Positions 16,245-25,433 of a stretch of DNA of 64,000 nt are shown here, piece by piece. The position numbers and the translations under genes are program-made. Within the stretch, counting starts at the first letter, position 1. Every line of letters starts with the position of its first letter. The DNA is from Cupriavidus laharis (GTDB taxonomy: Bacteria; Pseudomonadota; Gammaproteobacteria; Burkholderiales; Burkholderiaceae), in NCBI RefSeq assembly GCF_914271435.1, contig NZ_CAJZAI010000017.1, positions 1-64,000 of the forward strand. The letters run 5' to 3'. Below the pieces are notes generated by a model. It made no database searches, was not told the origin of the DNA, and saw only the letters and a list, made by a program, of their open reading frames with translations.

Positions 16245-17792
16245 ATGTCCAAACATGAAATCGCCGCTCGCACGCTTAGCGAAACCGACACCGTTGCCCT
16301 GGACGCGCCAGGCAAGAGTGTCTATGAATCTCTGTGCGAAAAAATCAACCTGACGCCGGTCAGGACGACTCGACCAGTCGAGTCGTTCCAGAGCGCCGAC
16401 GCGCTGTCCGAATCGTCGCTGGATGAGCGAGTCGCCCAGGCGATGAACGTCTTCCTGAAAATGATCCAGGATTCATCGCAGCAGGTGGACCGCCTCGACA
16501 AGAGCTTGCTCGACTTTCATATCGAACACCTCGATCAGCAGATCAGTCGCCAGTTGGATGCGATCATGCACAACGAGACGTTCCAGCAGATCGAATCGGC
16601 CTGGCGCGGCCTCAAGTTCCTCGTCGATCGCACCGATTTCCGCAAGAACGTCAAGATCGAAGTGTTGGATGTGTCGAAGGATGCCCTGCGCCAGGACTTC
16701 GAGGACACACCCGAGGTCATCCAGAGCGGCCTCTACCTGCATACCTATATCCAGGAATACGACACGCCGGGTGGCGAGCCGATCGGCTCGATCATCTCGA
16801 ATTACGCCTTTGACCGCAGCCCCCAGGACATTGCCCTGCTGCGCAACATTTCCAAGGTGTCAGCGGCCGCGCACATGCCGTTTATTGGCTCCGTCTCGCC
16901 AGCATTCTTTGGCAAGGACTCGATGGAGGAAGTCGCCAGCATTCGCGACATCGGCAATTACTTCGATCGCGCCGAGTACCTGAAGTGGAAGAGCTTCCGC
17001 GATTCGGACGACGCGCGATATATTGGCCTGACGCTGCCCAGCTTCCTGGCGCGCCTGCCTTATGGCCCGGATACCGTTCCGGTGCGCGCTTTCAACTACA
17101 CCGAAGCCGTCAAGGGCCCGGATCACAACCGCTATCTGTGGGCCAATGCCTCGTTCGCGTTCGCCGCGAACATGGTGCGAAGCTTTATCAAGAACGGCTG
17201 GTGCGTACAGATTCGCGGCCCGCAGGCAGGCGGTCTGGTCGAGGACCTGCCGATCCACCTGTACGACCTCGGCACTGGCAACCAGGCCAAGATTCCGACC
17301 GAGGTGTTGATCCCGGAAACGCGTGAATTCGAATTCGCCAATCTCGGCTTCATCCCGTTGTCGTACTACAAGAACCACGACTTCGCGTGCTTCTTCTCCG
17401 CGCATTCGGCCCAGAAGCCGGCACTGTATGACACTAGGGAAGCCACCGCCAACAGCCGCGTCAATGCGCGCCTGCCGTACATCTTCCTGCTGTCGCGGAT
17501 TGCTCACTACCTGAAGCTCATTCAGCGCGAGAACATTGGCACCACCAAGGATCGTCGCTTGCTGGAACTGGAGCTCAATACGTGGATCAAGACACTCGTC
17601 ACCGAGATGACTGATCCGGGCGACGAACTGCAGTCCTCCCATCCGTTGCGCGAGGCCAAGGTGCTTGTTGAAGATATCGAGGACAACCCCGGCTTCTTCC
17701 GCATCAAGCTTTTTATCGTGCCGCACTTCCAGATCGAAGGCATGGACATCAATCTGTCGCTTGTGTCGCAGATGCCCAAGGCGAAGAATTGA
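16245..17792 (+). CDS. tssC: T6SS contractile sheath large subunit TssC (VipB)
   Basis: The 515-residue product has all the family landmarks: QIESAWRGLKFLVDRTDF near residue 120, the FIGSVSPAFFG block, LPYGPDTVPVRAFNY and a C-terminal end in MPKAKN. With TssB it builds the sheath that contracts to drive the Hcp/VgrG needle; ClpV (tssH here) recycles it. Length and motifs are standard and no damage is seen. Confidence 0.96.
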   Translation: MSKHEIAARTLSETDTVALDAPGKSVYESLCEKINLTPVRTTRPVESFQSADALSESSLDERVAQAMNVFLKMIQDSSQQVDRLDKSLLDFHIEHLDQQISRQLDAIMHNETFQQIESAWRGLKFLVDRTDFRKNVKIEVLDVSKDALRQDFEDTPEVIQSGLYLHTYIQEYDTPGGEPIGSIISNYAFDRSPQDIALLRNISKVSAAAHMPFIGSVSPAFFGKDSMEEVASIRDIGNYFDRAEYLKWKSFRDSDDARYIGLTLPSFLARLPYGPDTVPVRAFNYTEAVKGPDHNRYLWANASFAFAANMVRSFIKNGWCVQIRGPQAGGLVEDLPIHLYDLGTGNQAKIPTEVLIPETREFEFANLGFIPLSYYKNHDFACFFSAHSAQKPALYDTREATANSRVNARLPYIFLLSRIAHYLKLIQRENIGTTKDRRLLELELNTWIKTLVTEMTDPGDELQSSHPLREAKVLVEDIEDNPGFFRIKLFIVPHFQIEGMDINLSLVSQMPKAKN

Positions 17793-17876
17793 ACGACTAT
17801 GGCCGTTCCTGACACGTTGACCCGAGACTATTCCGCCGCATGCTGGCATGCACAGCCATCGTGCGGCGTCTCCCAT

Positions 17877-17895
17877 GCGGAAACACGTTTTCCGC
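17877..17895. terminator. Hairpin between tssC and tssK
   Basis: GCGGAAA and TTTCCGC are perfect 7-bp arms around a 5-base loop, in the 119-bp gap between tssC and tssK. There is no following T run, so a partial terminator or an RNA-stability element is as likely as a true terminator. It could make tssBC more abundant than the genes that follow. Confidence 0.35.
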
Positions 17896-17911
17896 GTATT
17901 AGCCGAGCACG

Positions 17912-19258
17912 ATGAAGATAAAAAGACCGCTGTGGGCGCAGGGTATTTTCATGACCCCGCAGCATTTTCAGCAACAGACGTTGTGGGATCGGTATGCCGA
18001 CGAGCATGTCGCGCGCATGGCAAGTCCCGCCCCGTGGGGAGTGGTGCGCGTCGGGCTCGACCAGCAAGCCCTGTCCATCTCCCGGCTGGCTGTGAACGCG
18101 CTGGCCGTGCGGCTGCCTGATGGCACCGTCGTTGATACTGAAACGGCTGACTTGACGCCGCCCGCCCGCGATCTGCGCGACGTGCCGGCCCAGCAAGAGA
18201 CTGTCGTCGTGCTGATCGGTCTGGCCCTCGTTGACGCTCAGGGCGGCAATTGCGTCGAGGCCGGCGAGCGGCCAGCGCGGCCGCGGCGGTTCGTGCGGGA
18301 ATACCTGGAGGTCGCCGACCTGCATGGGGAAGGCAAGGAAGAGATCAGCGTCGAGCGGCACGCACTGGCGCTCCTGTTCGACTTCGAGGCACATGGCGAC
18401 TACGTGACCTGCCCCATTGCCCGGCTGGTACGCAGCCCCCAGGGACGGTTCGAGCTTGACCCTGCCTTTGTGCCGCCCTGCCTCTTCCTGTCGGCGAACG
18501 TGCGGCTCACCGAGCGTATGAACCGGCTGTCGGAGATCCTCGCCGCCAAGAGCGCGAGTCTGGCTGTGCGTCGGCGAGAGCGCTCCGACCAGATCGCCGA
18601 CTACGCGGTGGCCGATGTGGCGCTGTTCTGGCTGCTGCACAGCGTGAACAGCAGCTGGCCGGAACTGGCGCGTCTGTGCGCCGCACCGCAGCAGCATCCC
18701 GAACGGCTCTATGCCGTGCTGGCCCGGCTGGCCGGCTCGCTCCTGACCTTCTCCACCACGGATACGCTGCAGGCCATTCCAGCCTATGACCACCTTGCAC
18801 CCGAACCCGTGTTCGCGGAGCTGGAGTCGCTGATCCGCACCCTGCTCGACACGGTGATCCCTTCGCGCGTGGTCCCGGTGGCGCTGGAGCGCACCCGGCC
18901 TACGGCATGGGTCGGCAAAATTCTCGACGAGCGCCTGGTCGAAGGGGCCGATTACTACTTGTCGGTGCAGGCAGGACTGCCCGCCCATGTACTGCTCGAG
19001 CAGTTGCCACGCCTGTGCAAGGCGGGGGCGCCGGATGAGGTGGAACAGATTGTCAACTCCGCCCTGCCCGGTATTCCGCTGCGCACCATGTCGCGCCTGC
19101 CTGCCGCCATCCCTGTGCGGATCGAGAATCAATATTTTGCGCTCGACAGCGCCCACCCGGCCTTTCAGCGCATGCTGAAGGCGCGGGCCTGTCAGTTCTA
19201 CGTCCCGGCCTCGCTGCCGGACGTGTCGCTCGAACTTTTCGCGGTATTGCCAGCATGA
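17912..19258 (+). CDS. tssK: T6SS baseplate protein TssK
   Basis: TssK links the baseplate wedge (TssE/F/G) to the TssL/TssM membrane complex. The 448-residue product has the classic start (WAQGIFMTPQHFQQQ) and the conserved C-terminal RIENQYFALD region. Its stop overlaps the tssL start by four bases (ATGA), so the two are probably translated together. Because TssF is truncated in this window, TssK may lack one of its partners. Confidence 0.93.
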   Translation: MKIKRPLWAQGIFMTPQHFQQQTLWDRYADEHVARMASPAPWGVVRVGLDQQALSISRLAVNALAVRLPDGTVVDTETADLTPPARDLRDVPAQQETVVVLIGLALVDAQGGNCVEAGERPARPRRFVREYLEVADLHGEGKEEISVERHALALLFDFEAHGDYVTCPIARLVRSPQGRFELDPAFVPPCLFLSANVRLTERMNRLSEILAAKSASLAVRRRERSDQIADYAVADVALFWLLHSVNSSWPELARLCAAPQQHPERLYAVLARLAGSLLTFSTTDTLQAIPAYDHLAPEPVFAELESLIRTLLDTVIPSRVVPVALERTRPTAWVGKILDERLVEGADYYLSVQAGLPAHVLLEQLPRLCKAGAPDEVEQIVNSALPGIPLRTMSRLPAAIPVRIENQYFALDSAHPAFQRMLKARACQFYVPASLPDVSLELFAVLPA

Positions 19259-19905
19259 GACGCTCCGCCATGATGCTCCCACTGGCCCTGCGCGATACGG
19301 CCCTGACTGTCACGGAACTCGCCGACGCTGCCAGGCCAGCCCTTGGCTTCGAGGCATTCCGAGCCAGGTGCCTCAAACAAGTGGCTCGCCTGCGTGAAGA
19401 ACTCACGGCGCTCGGCCAGCCGGCCGATGTGGTCGAGGATGCCGCCTATGCCCAATGCGCCTTGCTCGATGAAGTTGCACTGGGTCAGCTGCAGGGAGCT
19501 GATCGCAATGCCTGGGAACGCGAGCCCCTGCAGGTGGCACAGTTCCAGAGCCATAACGCCGGGGACGCGCTGATCGCACGCATCGAGCGCCGCCTGGCTG
19601 AGCCGCAACCGGTGCTGCCGCTGCTTGCCGTCTTCCACGCCATCCTCGGGCTGGGCTTTCAGGGCCGTTATGCCCTCGCGGGCGCTGCAGCGCGCACGGC
19701 GCTCATGCAAGCGATTGATGAACGCCTGGATCGCGCCGGCTGGCGCGAGTCCTCCGGCCCAGTGCTGGTGACAGGAGGCAAGATGCCCCGCTGGCGCGAT
19801 CTGTCGCCGCTTGCCTGGGTGGCAATCGCCTGCATTGGCGCAGGCCTCTTCTACTTCGCGCTGGATCGATGGCTGTCGGCTTCGATCGCCAAGCTCGCGG
19901 GCTGA
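19255..19905 (+). CDS. tssL: T6SS membrane protein TssL (DotU)
   Basis: The 216-residue product is a DotU-type TssL, with cytoplasmic helices followed by one C-terminal membrane anchor (PLAWVAIACIGAGLFYFAL). Family marks include the AYAQCALLDEVAL segment and FQGRYAL. It has no peptidoglycan-binding domain of its own; the next gene may supply that function. It starts in a four-base overlap with tssK. Confidence 0.9.
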   Translation: MRRSAMMLPLALRDTALTVTELADAARPALGFEAFRARCLKQVARLREELTALGQPADVVEDAAYAQCALLDEVALGQLQGADRNAWEREPLQVAQFQSHNAGDALIARIERRLAEPQPVLPLLAVFHAILGLGFQGRYALAGAAARTALMQAIDERLDRAGWRESSGPVLVTGGKMPRWRDLSPLAWVAIACIGAGLFYFALDRWLSASIAKLAG

Positions 19906-19915
19906 GAGGCGTTTC

Positions 19916-21649
19916 GTGACCGACTACCCCTACCGCATGCTCGTTGGTTGGATCGCGGCACTCACCTTGGCCTGGCTGGCATTCAGCTCGCCCTGGCAGG
20001 CAACGTGGAACCTGCTGCTTGCCGCCTTCTCGATCGCATTGACGCTGATAGCGATCCTTATGATCACCCGATTGCTGCGCACACGTCGGCGTGCCGCGCA
20101 ACCGGTACTGCAGGCCATCAAGGCAACGCTCGATGCGCTGCCGGGCGATATCCGACGCAATACGCCATTGGTGCTAGCTGTGGGCGATGCGGTCGGCGCC
20201 CCGGCGAAGGCATTCGGCGAAGCGCTGGTCCGGATCACCGACACCGCGATTTGGGTCCGGGTCGACGACCCGACCCGGCTGGCAAACGTGGCAGACGCGC
20301 TCAAGCGCTGGCGCGAGGGTCAGGGCCCTGATGCCGTCGCCTGTCTGGTCGGCGCCGATGAGGTCAACGATGCCGGTATGCTGAATGCCGGTCTCCGGCG
20401 CTGGCGCTCGGCCATCGGCGAGGCCAGCCGCGCGCTGGGTTACGCCTTGCCGGTTTGCATCGCCGTGTATGCGGAGGAAGCCAACGGAGCACCGGACGAC
20501 TGCCCATGGTTTGGCGCCTCTGGCACCGATAGCCTGCTCGGCGATGCACAGGCCTCGCTGGTCGCCTCACGTGCCCTGCAATACGCCCACGCTGCCGTGC
20601 CCGCCGACCGCCAGCTCCGAGCGCACCGTGCCGCCCGCCTCGACGCGCTGGCGCAGTGGGCAACTGGCGCGGTGCTGCCTCCCCTCCTCGATGACCACCG
20701 CGATGGCTTCCGGTATAGCCGTCCGGTGCATATGGCGGCCTTCGGTGTCACCCTTATCGCGGGTATGCCCGCTGCGGATTCGCTGCTCGCGCGCTTCACT
20801 GAGCAGGCCACCGCGCTGACCCGAATCGCCAGGGGTAGCCGTCGTGCTCTTGCCCTCTACCCACTGCCAGATCCGCTGGTCCGGGGCGTCGCACTGCAGC
20901 CCGTGCGGCGCGTATTCCCGCGTGCATTGGCACACGCCTTTGCCTGGCTGGCGCTGGCATTTTGTGCAGCCTGCGCGGCATCCGCCTGGCAGAACCGCGC
21001 GCTCGTGACCCGCATCCTCCACGACATGGCGCGCTATCGCGCCATCGGTCCGGAGCATGACGCCGCCCGGATCGATGCGCTGCAGGCCATCAAGCGCGAT
21101 CGCGACGAACTCAATCGATATGCCAGCGCCGGCGTACCGCCGCGTCTCGGGCTGGGCCTCTATCGCGGAGCCCCGTTGCTCGCTCCGCTCAATGCGCTGA
21201 TCGCAGCGTATCAGCCCCCGGCACCGCCGCCCTCGACCATCGAGCTCGATAGCCTGTCTCTCTTCCGAAGCGGCAGCGCCGCCCTGAATCCCGGCTCGAA
21301 TCGGGTCTTGATCGGCGCGCTTGACATGATCAAGGCGCATCCGGACAAGCGCGTGCTGGTGGCCGGCCACACCGACACCACTGGCGACCCGGGTGGCAAC
21401 CTCAGACTCTCCGAGGCCCGAGCGGCGTCGGTCCGTGACTGGCTGGCCGATGCCGCAGGTCTGCCGCTGACTCACTTTGCCATTCAAGGCTACGGCGACA
21501 CCCGTCCCAAGGCTGCCAACGACACGGAAGTGGGACGCGCCGCGAACCGCCGTGTCGAGATCACGCTCGTCCCCGATTGTCGCGATGATCATCGTGAAGA
21601 TCGGAAAACCTCGGGCTATTCGGCCTGTTCATTCCAGCAGAAGGAGTAA
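19916..21649 (+). CDS. T6SS-associated OmpA-domain membrane protein (TagL-like)
   Basis: The product (about 577 residues) starts with two membrane helices (MLVGWIAALTLAWLAF and LLLAAFSIALTLIAILMI), has a cytoplasmic region and a third helix near residue 340, and ends in an OmpA_C peptidoglycan-binding domain. That domain includes HTDTTGDPGGNLRLSEARA and the RRVEI end. It probably anchors the TssL/TssM complex to the cell wall. I chose the GTG at 19916, which has AGAGG 7 bases upstream and lies 10 bases after the tssL stop. The longer open frame overlaps tssL and is unlikely. Confidence 0.85.
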   Translation: MTDYPYRMLVGWIAALTLAWLAFSSPWQATWNLLLAAFSIALTLIAILMITRLLRTRRRAAQPVLQAIKATLDALPGDIRRNTPLVLAVGDAVGAPAKAFGEALVRITDTAIWVRVDDPTRLANVADALKRWREGQGPDAVACLVGADEVNDAGMLNAGLRRWRSAIGEASRALGYALPVCIAVYAEEANGAPDDCPWFGASGTDSLLGDAQASLVASRALQYAHAAVPADRQLRAHRAARLDALAQWATGAVLPPLLDDHRDGFRYSRPVHMAAFGVTLIAGMPAADSLLARFTEQATALTRIARGSRRALALYPLPDPLVRGVALQPVRRVFPRALAHAFAWLALAFCAACAASAWQNRALVTRILHDMARYRAIGPEHDAARIDALQAIKRDRDELNRYASAGVPPRLGLGLYRGAPLLAPLNALIAAYQPPAPPPSTIELDSLSLFRSGSAALNPGSNRVLIGALDMIKAHPDKRVLVAGHTDTTGDPGGNLRLSEARAASVRDWLADAAGLPLTHFAIQGYGDTRPKAANDTEVGRAANRRVEITLVPDCRDDHREDRKTSGYSACSFQQKE

Positions 21650-21655
21650 GAAGAA

Positions 21656-22141
21656 ATGGCAATTCCCGCATACATGTGGATCAAGGACGATGGCGGTGCC
21701 GATATCAAGGGCTCGGTCACCGTATCCGGCCGCGAAGGCAGCGTCGAGGTAGTCGCCTTCGATCATGCCGTCAACATCCCGACCGACTCCAACACCGGCA
21801 AGCTGACCGGTACGCGCGTGCACAAGCCGATCGTGTTTTGCAAGGAAACCGACGCCTCCACCCCATACCTGTATAAGGCGGTTACCAGCGGCCAGACCCT
21901 GAAGTCGGTCGAGATCAAGTGGTACAAGATCGATGACGCCGGCAAGGAGAAGGAGTACTTCAACACCAAGCTCGAGAACGTGAAGGTGGTTGGCGTCACG
22001 CCCAAGATGCTGGACATCAAGAACCCGGCCTACGAGAAGCACAACCACCTCGAGGACATCGAGCTGCGCTACGAGAAAATCACCTGGTCGTACAAGGACG
22101 GCAACATCATCCACGCCGACAGCTGGAACGAGCGCTCGTAA
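21656..22141 (+). CDS. hcp: Hcp (TssD) tube protein
   Basis: Hcp hexamers stack to form the expelled inner tube and can carry small effectors. The 161-residue product has the family signature (MWIKDDGGADIKGSVTV, then HKPIVFCKETDASTPYLYKA and the final ITWSYKDGN). It has a strong AAGGAG ribosome site that overlaps the end of the previous gene. A terminator-like structure follows, consistent with separate high-level expression. Confidence 0.96.
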   Translation: MAIPAYMWIKDDGGADIKGSVTVSGREGSVEVVAFDHAVNIPTDSNTGKLTGTRVHKPIVFCKETDASTPYLYKAVTSGQTLKSVEIKWYKIDDAGKEKEYFNTKLENVKVVGVTPKMLDIKNPAYEKHNHLEDIELRYEKITWSYKDGNIIHADSWNERS

Positions 22142-22180
22142 TACGCGCCCGGCCGGTCCCTGGTGCCGGCCTGTCAACCG

Positions 22181-22216
22181 CACGGACGTTTGTGATGGTC
22201 CGCGCGCTTCTTTTTT
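22181..22216 (+). terminator. Terminator-like hairpin with T run after hcp
   Basis: CGGAC (22183-22187) and GTCCG (22198-22202) form a short stem, followed within 8 bases by a CTTCTTTTTT run. It lies between hcp and tssH. A GGCCGG/CCGGCC stem lies just before it. Partial termination here would give more hcp than clpV transcript. Confidence 0.5.
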
Positions 22217-22240
22217 CCGCGTACCACTTGCCTCTTTGCC

Positions 22241-24946
22241 ATGACAGCCCGTGATCTCTCCCCATTCCTGCGTCGTCTGAACGACCACTGCGCCCAGGCC
22301 CTCGCCGACGCCGCCAGCCTCTGCGAGACGCGCGCCCATCGGGACATCGAGGTCGAGCACTGGCTGATCAAGCTGCTGGAACTCGGCGACGGCGACCTGC
22401 TGGCGATTCTGCGTCGCTATGCGCTGGACGTGGATGGCATCTGGAACGGGCTGCTGGCCGCGATCGACCGGCTCCCGCACGACCTGCGTGGCAAACCTGG
22501 GCTGTCGCAGCGCGTCGGCCAGTGGCTCGAAGCCGCGTGGATGCAGGCGTCCCTCGAAGCCACGGCGCCCGGAGAGTCCAAGTCGATCCGCTCCGCACAC
22601 CTGCTGGCAGCCCTGGCCGAATCGCCGCACTTGCTGCGGGCGCCCGATGCCTGGCCGCTCCTCTCCATGTCGGCCACGCAGATCGAGCGCCTGATGCACG
22701 AACTGGACAAGATTTCGGTCGAAGCGGCCACCCCCATTGCGGGCGATGTCAATGCACCGACTCCTGTTCCGCAATCGTCGCCGCCCACATCTCCCGCCGC
22801 AAGGCCTGTGCCGGGCCAAGCGGACGCGTCCGCGCTGGCACGCTTTACTACGGACATCACCCAAAAGGCGCGCGATGGCAAAATCGATCCCGTCTTTGGC
22901 CGCGACATCGAGATTCGGCAGATGGTCGACATCCTGGCGCGCCGCCGCAAGAACAATCCGATCCTAGTCGGCGAGCCCGGGGTAGGGAAGACCGCACTGG
23001 TCGAGGGACTGGCGCTCAAGATCGCCGAAGGAGATGTCCCCGCGATCATCCGGGATGTCAGCGTGCTGACGCTGGACCTGGGCCTCTTGCAGGCCGGTGC
23101 CGGCGTCAAGGGAGAATTCGAGCAGCGCCTTAAGCATGTCATCGAGGCTGTGCAGTTGTCCCCGACGCCGATTCTGCTCTTCATCGATGAGGCCCATACC
23201 CTGATCGGTGCGGGCAACACTGCCGGCGGCACCGACGCGGCCAACCTGCTCAAGCCAGCACTGGCGCGAGGCGAGCTACGCACGATCGCGGCAACAACCT
23301 GGTCTGAATACAAGCAGTACTTCGAGCGCGACGCCGCGCTGGAGCGCCGCTTTCAGATGGTGAAGGTCGACGAGCCCGATGATGACAACGCCTGCCTGAT
23401 GCTGCGGGGCTTGAAGGAGCGCTACGCGCAGCACCACGGCGTGCACATTACCGATGTTGCCGTGGGCGCCGCCGTGCGGCTGTCACGGCGATATCTGACC
23501 GGGCGCCAGCTGCCGGACAAGGCGGTCGACCTGCTCGATACCGCCGCCGCCCGCGTGCGCATGAGTCTGGAGGCCACGCCCGTCGCTATCGCCGTTCGTG
23601 CGGCGGAACGTGCGGCGCTGGAGGTCGAACGCACGGCCTTGCTGCAGGACCAGGGGGCCACGGGCGCCAACGCCGGCGAACGGCTGGAGGCCATCGATAC
23701 CCGGCTGGCCGCGCTCGCCAGCGAACTCGAACAGTTCGAGCATGCTTTCACCGAACAGAAGGATGCCGCCGAGAAGCTGATCGCGCTGCGCGCGCAATGG
23801 CACGCTGCGGCCGAAAAATCGGTGCGCCGCGATTTGCAACTGTCAATCCAGGCGACCCACGAGGCATTGATGAGGCGTGGCCAGGCCGCGCTGCTCCACG
23901 TGGAGGTGGACGAAGCAACCATTGCCCAGGTCATCGCTGATTGGACGGGTGTGCCGGTCGACAGCCTGCTTTCCAGCGAACTGGCCAATTTGCTGGAGCT
24001 GGAGGCCCGTCTGGGTAAGATCGTGGTCGGCCAGGACGAAGCGCTGGCTGCGCTCGGCAAGAGCTTGCGAGCCGCCAAGGCAGGCCTCAAATCCGAGGAT
24101 GCGCCGCTGGGGGTATTCCTCCTCGTCGGGCCTTCCGGGGTTGGCAAGACGGAAACGGCACGCGCGCTGGCCAACCTGATGTTCGGCGGCGAACGCTCGC
24201 TCATCACCATCAACCTGTCGGAATACCAGGAAGCCCACACCGTCTCGCAACTGAAGGGATCGCCACCGGGGTATGTCGGTTACGGGGAAGGTGGCGTGCT
24301 GACCGAAGCCGTGCGCCAGCGCCCTTACAGCATTGTCCTCCTCGATGAAGTCGAGAAGGCCCATCGCGACGTGCTGAACCTGTTCTACCAGGTGTTCGAT
24401 CGCGGCATCATGCGGGATGGCGAAGGCCGGGTAATCGACTTCCGCAATACCGTGATCCTGATGACTTCGAATCTCGGAAGCGAGCAACTTCTCGCGGCAA
24501 CCGACGCCGCGGCGGAGGCCGGCATCGAACTTGCGAGCGGCTCCCTGATGGAAGCGATCCGTCCGCTGCTGGTCGATCATTTCCAGCCGGCACTGCTGGC
24601 GCGCTTCCAGACCGTCGTGTACCGCCCGCTGTCGGGCGAAGCCATGGCCATGATTGTGCGAATCAAGTTGGCCAAGGTGGCCGACCGGATCGCGCGCCGC
24701 TTCGGTGTGCCACTGCGGTGCGACGATACATTGGTGGGCGAGCTGGTGCGCGCCTGCCTGCTGCCTGATTCCGGTGCCCGCAATATCGACAGCCTGCTCG
24801 ACCAGCAGATCCTGCCCGTGCTGTCACGCGAGTTGTTGGTGCGCATGACCGACAAGCAGACGCCGAAGTCGATCCATCTGTCATTCTCCGAGGCCGACGG
24901 CATCGGGCTGGGCTTCGAAGAGTCAGCGGCAACCGAGGGCGCGTGA
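22241..24946 (+). CDS. tssH: T6SS sheath-recycling ATPase TssH (ClpV)
   Basis: ClpV is the AAA+ unfoldase that disassembles contracted TssB/TssC sheaths. The 901-residue product has a Clp N-domain (AHRDIEVEHWLIKLL), a first Walker A near residue 243 (GEPGVGKT), the ClpB/ClpV middle domain, a second Walker A near 629 (GPSGVGKT) and the GSPPGYVGYGEGG pore-region motif. It overlaps tssE by one base (TGATG). All catalytic motifs are intact. Confidence 0.95.
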   Translation: MTARDLSPFLRRLNDHCAQALADAASLCETRAHRDIEVEHWLIKLLELGDGDLLAILRRYALDVDGIWNGLLAAIDRLPHDLRGKPGLSQRVGQWLEAAWMQASLEATAPGESKSIRSAHLLAALAESPHLLRAPDAWPLLSMSATQIERLMHELDKISVEAATPIAGDVNAPTPVPQSSPPTSPAARPVPGQADASALARFTTDITQKARDGKIDPVFGRDIEIRQMVDILARRRKNNPILVGEPGVGKTALVEGLALKIAEGDVPAIIRDVSVLTLDLGLLQAGAGVKGEFEQRLKHVIEAVQLSPTPILLFIDEAHTLIGAGNTAGGTDAANLLKPALARGELRTIAATTWSEYKQYFERDAALERRFQMVKVDEPDDDNACLMLRGLKERYAQHHGVHITDVAVGAAVRLSRRYLTGRQLPDKAVDLLDTAAARVRMSLEATPVAIAVRAAERAALEVERTALLQDQGATGANAGERLEAIDTRLAALASELEQFEHAFTEQKDAAEKLIALRAQWHAAAEKSVRRDLQLSIQATHEALMRRGQAALLHVEVDEATIAQVIADWTGVPVDSLLSSELANLLELEARLGKIVVGQDEALAALGKSLRAAKAGLKSEDAPLGVFLLVGPSGVGKTETARALANLMFGGERSLITINLSEYQEAHTVSQLKGSPPGYVGYGEGGVLTEAVRQRPYSIVLLDEVEKAHRDVLNLFYQVFDRGIMRDGEGRVIDFRNTVILMTSNLGSEQLLAATDAAAEAGIELASGSLMEAIRPLLVDHFQPALLARFQTVVYRPLSGEAMAMIVRIKLAKVADRIARRFGVPLRCDDTLVGELVRACLLPDSGARNIDSLLDQQILPVLSRELLVRMTDKQTPKSIHLSFSEADGIGLGFEESAATEGA

Positions 24947-25377
24947 TGCGTGGCGGGCCGGGACTCTTTGAGGCGGTGACGGGATTCTTTGCGAATGGCG
25001 TCGCAATCGACGAATTCGACACGGCGACGCAGACCTTCCTGTCGGTACAGGACAATATCCAGCGCATTCTCAACAGCCGCCGCGGCAGCCACGCGCATCT
25101 GCCGGACTATGGACTCGGCGATCTATCCCGGATCTACCGGCATTTGCCCGCCTCTGCGCATACCCTTCAGCGAGAGATAGAAGCCACGCTGCTGCGCTAT
25201 GAGCCGAGGCTGAAGGCGATCGACCTGACGATCGAAGAGACCGAGCCCGGCATGCTTCTCAGTTTCACCATGGCCTGTCACCTGCATCAGGCCGGGCTGG
25301 TGCGGTTCGGCACACACTTCACGCCCGACGGACAGACGCGCCTCAAGCTGCTGAGGGCAACGCATGACCTCGACTGA
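24946..25377 (+). CDS. tssE: T6SS baseplate protein TssE (gp25-like)
   Basis: TssE is the gp25-like baseplate subunit that starts sheath assembly. The 143-residue product contains the lysozyme-related gp25 fold pattern, with NIQRILNSRRGSHAHLPDYG at residues 42-61 and a following GLGDLSRIY. The ATG at 24946 overlaps the tssH stop by one base; a GTG one codon earlier is possible. It is the last gene of the plus-strand arm and converges on the DUF2817 gene. Confidence 0.93.
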   Translation: MRGGPGLFEAVTGFFANGVAIDEFDTATQTFLSVQDNIQRILNSRRGSHAHLPDYGLGDLSRIYRHLPASAHTLQREIEATLLRYEPRLKAIDLTIEETEPGMLLSFTMACHLHQAGLVRFGTHFTPDGQTRLKLLRATHDLD

Positions 25378-25433
25378 GGCAGCCCCTGCCAAGGCGACAA
25401 TCCAGTCACCACCACTCCGCGCCCGACGCCACC

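Noticed and set aside
18000..19282. Long minus-strand frames antisense to tssK and tssL
   Set aside because: They are shadows of GC-rich coding sequence with no family match or ribosome site.
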